DNA of 6,656 nucleotides from Thermodesulfobacteriota bacterium (GTDB taxonomy: Bacteria; Desulfobacterota; Desulfocorpusculales; Desulfocorpusculum), in contig JAPWUY010000106.1 of assembly GCA_028275295.1 (NCBI GenBank), positions 1-6,656 on the forward strand. Direction: 5' to 3'. A model generated the notes under the pieces. The model was not told the DNA's origin and ran no database searches. It worked only from the letters and a program-made list of their open reading frames with translations. Below are positions 4,736-6,656 of this stretch, piece by piece. The position numbers and the translations under genes were made by a program. Numbering within the stretch: position 1 is the first letter of the stretch; each line of letters starts with the position of its first letter.

Positions 4736-6386
4736 AAGGGTCGATCCCACCTCAACTGAAAGTTGGAGGAAGCTCGAGGAGCACTATCTCAGGATCAAGG
4801 ACCTCCATATGAGAGACTTATTCAGGGAGGATCCTGGCCGTTTCGAGAGGTTTTCCATCTGGTTCGAGGACGAGATCCTCGTGGACTTCTCCAAAAACAG
4901 GGTTGTCGATGAAACCATGGAGTTACTCATCTCCCTGGCAAGGGAATGTGGCCTTCCCCAAGCGATAGAGTCCCTCTTCCAGGGGGAGCCTGTAAACGAG
5001 ACCGAGGGGAGAGCAGCTTTTCATGTTGCCCTGAGAAACCTGTCCTCTGAGCCCATGAGGGTTCTGGGCCAGGATGTGATGCCCCAGGTCCGTGAGGTTT
5101 TGGAGAAGATGAGGGAGTTCTCCGAATCAGTGAGACAAGGGAAATGGTTGGGCTACACAGGCAAGCCCATAAGTCATTTGGTCAATATCGGCATAGGCGG
5201 TTCGGACCTGGGGCCGAGAATGGTCGCCCAGTGTCTGAGGCCCTATGGCCATCCAAGGATCTCCGTGGATTTCGTATCCAATGTGGACGGTGCAGAGATC
5301 TCCCGAGTGCTGGAAAAGTCAGATCCTGAGACCACCCTCTTCTTCATCTCGTCCAAAAGCTTCACCACCCAGGAGACCATGACCAATGCCATGACAGCGA
5401 GGAAGTGGTTCCTGGACAGGGCGAAAGACGAGCGCCACATAGCCAAGCACTTCGTCGCCATATCGACTCGCAGGGACTTGGTGGAGCGCTTCGGCATAGA
5501 TCCGAGGAACATGTTCGTCTTCTGGGACTGGGTTGGAGGAAGGTTTTCGGTGTGGTCTGCCATAGGGCTTTCTGTTTGCTGTTATGTTGGATTCGAGCGT
5601 TTCCAGGAGATGCTCCTGGGAGCTCACCGTATGGATCTCCATTTTCGCAATGCGGCCTTGGAGAGAAACATCCCAGTGATCCTGGCCCTCCTCTCCATCT
5701 GGTACAACAACTTTTTCGGGGCAGAGACAGAGGCTGTCATCCCCTATGACCAATCCATGGAAAGATTCCCAGCGTATCTTCAGCAGGCCAGCATGGAGAG
5801 CAATGGAAAGAGCGCAACCCGTCTAGGCAGGAGAGCCACTTGGTCCACAGCCCCTATTCTTTGGGGAGAGCCAGGGACCAATGGCCAGCACGCCTTCTTC
5901 CAGCTTCTCCATCAGGGCACAAGGCTCGTGCCCGTGGATTTCCTCGCGCCTGCTCGCACTCACTATCCTGTAGGCAATCACCATGCCATTCTCCTGGCCA
6001 ATTTCTTGGCTCAGTCTGAGGCCCTTATGGTGGGCAAAACCCAAGAGGAGGTGAGACGAGAGCTCGCCTCCCTGGGCAGGAGCGAGGAGGAGATCGAGAG
6101 GCTCTTCCCCCATATGACTTTGGAGGGCAACAGGCCCTCCAACACCATCCTATTCAGAAAGCTCACCCCATGGGTTCTGGGTGCCCTCATGGCCATGTAC
6201 GAACACAAGATATTCGTGCAGGGAGTCATATGGAACATATACAGTTTCGACCAGTGGGGAGTGGAGCTGGGAAAACAGCTGGCAAAGAGGATACTGCCGG
6301 AGTTGGAGGAAAGTGGGCCTCAGGTCCCGCACGACTCATCTACCAGGGGCCTGATAGATGCCATAAGATCCATGAGGGGAAGTTGA
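4728..6386 (+). CDS. pgi: glucose-6-phosphate isomerase
   Basis: The enzyme interconverts glucose 6-phosphate and fructose 6-phosphate in cytosolic glycolysis and gluconeogenesis. At 552 aa it is full length for the E. coli-type family (549 aa). The sugar-phosphate (SIS) binding motif NIGIGGSDLGP is at 153-163 and SSKSFTTQET at 208-217. The first family signature DWVGGRFSVWSAIG is at 267-280, and the second runs from 499 to 516 and ends in DQWGVELGK. Catalytic residues are visible: E357 (MESNGK), H388 (NGQHAF) and K516. The ATG is supported by GGAGGG at 4718-4723, four bases upstream, and the N-terminus aligns with the usual family start. The gene has a 475-bp upstream gap with possible structured leader and converges with pyruvate kinase 33 bp downstream. 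Nothing suggests inactivation. Confidence 0.97.
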   Translation: MFPRVDPTSTESWRKLEEHYLRIKDLHMRDLFREDPGRFERFSIWFEDEILVDFSKNRVVDETMELLISLARECGLPQAIESLFQGEPVNETEGRAAFHVALRNLSSEPMRVLGQDVMPQVREVLEKMREFSESVRQGKWLGYTGKPISHLVNIGIGGSDLGPRMVAQCLRPYGHPRISVDFVSNVDGAEISRVLEKSDPETTLFFISSKSFTTQETMTNAMTARKWFLDRAKDERHIAKHFVAISTRRDLVERFGIDPRNMFVFWDWVGGRFSVWSAIGLSVCCYVGFERFQEMLLGAHRMDLHFRNAALERNIPVILALLSIWYNNFFGAETEAVIPYDQSMERFPAYLQQASMESNGKSATRLGRRATWSTAPILWGEPGTNGQHAFFQLLHQGTRLVPVDFLAPARTHYPVGNHHAILLANFLAQSEALMVGKTQEEVRRELASLGRSEEEIERLFPHMTLEGNRPSNTILFRKLTPWVLGALMAMYEHKIFVQGVIWNIYSFDQWGVELGKQLAKRILPELEESGPQVPHDSSTRGLIDAIRSMRGS

Positions 6387-6408
6387 AGGCTTGGAGATCC
6401 CCTTCCCC
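6376..6408. terminator. weak GC-rich inverted repeat between convergent pgi and pyruvate kinase
   Basis: GGGGAAG (6376-6382) and CTTCCCC (6402-6408) pair as a 7-bp stem around a 19-nt loop that contains the pgi stop codon. The position between convergent genes suits a shared terminator, but no T-run follows on either strand and the loop is long. Chance is a fair alternative. Confidence 0.25.
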
Positions 6409-6419
6409 CCTATGAGCTC

Positions 6420-6656
6420 TCAGGTCTTATGGCCTCTGAGTTCGAGGATCTCCACCCTATGGTTCGCCTCGGGATGGAGCTGAGAGGGCCCCTCCGTGAG
6501 GAGAACGAGCCCGTGCGTCATTCCCCTTTTCTCGAGCCACTCCCCGATATAAGCATTCCAATCCTCGATGGGCCTCGTCTCCAGGACTGGCATCACCCCC
6601 CTCGTGAGACCCAGGGCATGGAAGGTCTCGAGGGATGAGGTCACTGCCACAATCCA
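6420..6656 (-). CDS. pyk: pyruvate kinase, C-terminal part (cut by window edge)
   Basis: This is the last 78 codons of a minus-strand gene whose 5' part lies beyond the right edge; the stop TGA is at 6422-6420. The fragment begins WIVAVTS, then has L-x-L-TRGVMPV, an acidic helix, HGLVLLTEGPS and HPEANHRVEIL. This is the order of the pyruvate kinase C-terminal alpha/beta domain (AVT..., RGV-x-PV, G-x-x-V-x-x-T-x-G-x-P, N-x-x-x-I), which in many members holds the allosteric site. Pyruvate kinase makes pyruvate and ATP from phosphoenolpyruvate and ADP at the end of glycolysis. The catalytic barrel is not in the window, so activity and regulation cannot be judged. It converges on pgi, another glycolytic gene. 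Confidence 0.78.
   Translation of the reverse strand, partial: WIVAVTSSLETFHALGLTRGVMPVLETRPIEDWNAYIGEWLEKRGMTHGLVLLTEGPSQLHPEANHRVEILELRGHKT

Noticed and set aside
6416..6442. Hairpin AGGTC-TTAT-GGCCT with flanking CTC/GAG at the pyruvate kinase stop
   Set aside because: Only five pairs including one G-U, no T-run, and within coding sequence; likely chance.

Overview
The window is a stretch of bacterial chromosome of roughly 55% G+C by eye, with five genes. Four lie on the plus strand; one, cut by the right edge, is on the minus strand. All are standard bacterial families, and nothing points to a phage, plasmid, IS element or CRISPR array. The organism cannot be named from this sequence. 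Frequent AGG arginine and ATA isoleucine codons, a GAF-class III cyclase, a MscK-like channel and a pyruvate kinase tail of the 'HPEANHR' type would fit a Desulfobacterota (former Deltaproteobacteria) or related, possibly thermophilic, bacterium. That assignment is inference.

Layout, left to right. (1) 5-2440: an MscS-superfamily mechanosensitive channel of MscK/MscM-like build, with an exported coiled-coil domain, about ten membrane segments and a C-terminal MscS core. (2) 2613-3842: a soluble GAF-class III nucleotide cyclase with its metal and transition-state residues intact but an unusual purine-contact pair (Glu/Thr) and a Cys-rich GAF domain. (3) 3950-4252: a very small Hsp20/alpha-crystallin chaperone. 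An 8-bp inverted repeat in its leader overlaps the Shine-Dalgarno sequence, so the leader could fold like an RNA thermometer. (4) 4253-4727: a 475-bp gap with no credible protein gene but many inverted repeats. It holds a 15-bp hairpin after hsp20, a good sigma70-type promoter (TTGCAA-18-TATACT), and then about 300 nt that can fold into a multibranched structure closed by nested long-range helices. (5) 4728-6386: complete glucose-6-phosphate isomerase (pgi), with a perfect 14-nt palindrome over its start codon. (6) 6420-6656, minus strand: the C-terminal end of pyruvate kinase, converging on pgi with a 33-bp gap.

How the genes may relate. The first three could be co-transcribed, and together they look like an envelope and stress group (osmotic release channel, second-messenger enzyme, small chaperone), though gaps of 172 and 107 bp allow separate control. 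The last two belong to glycolysis/gluconeogenesis. The points most worth following are the structured region before pgi, which could be an unannotated non-coding RNA or a long cis-regulatory leader, and the candidate thermosensor before hsp20. Both rest on base pairing worked out by hand from one sequence, without covariation or expression data.
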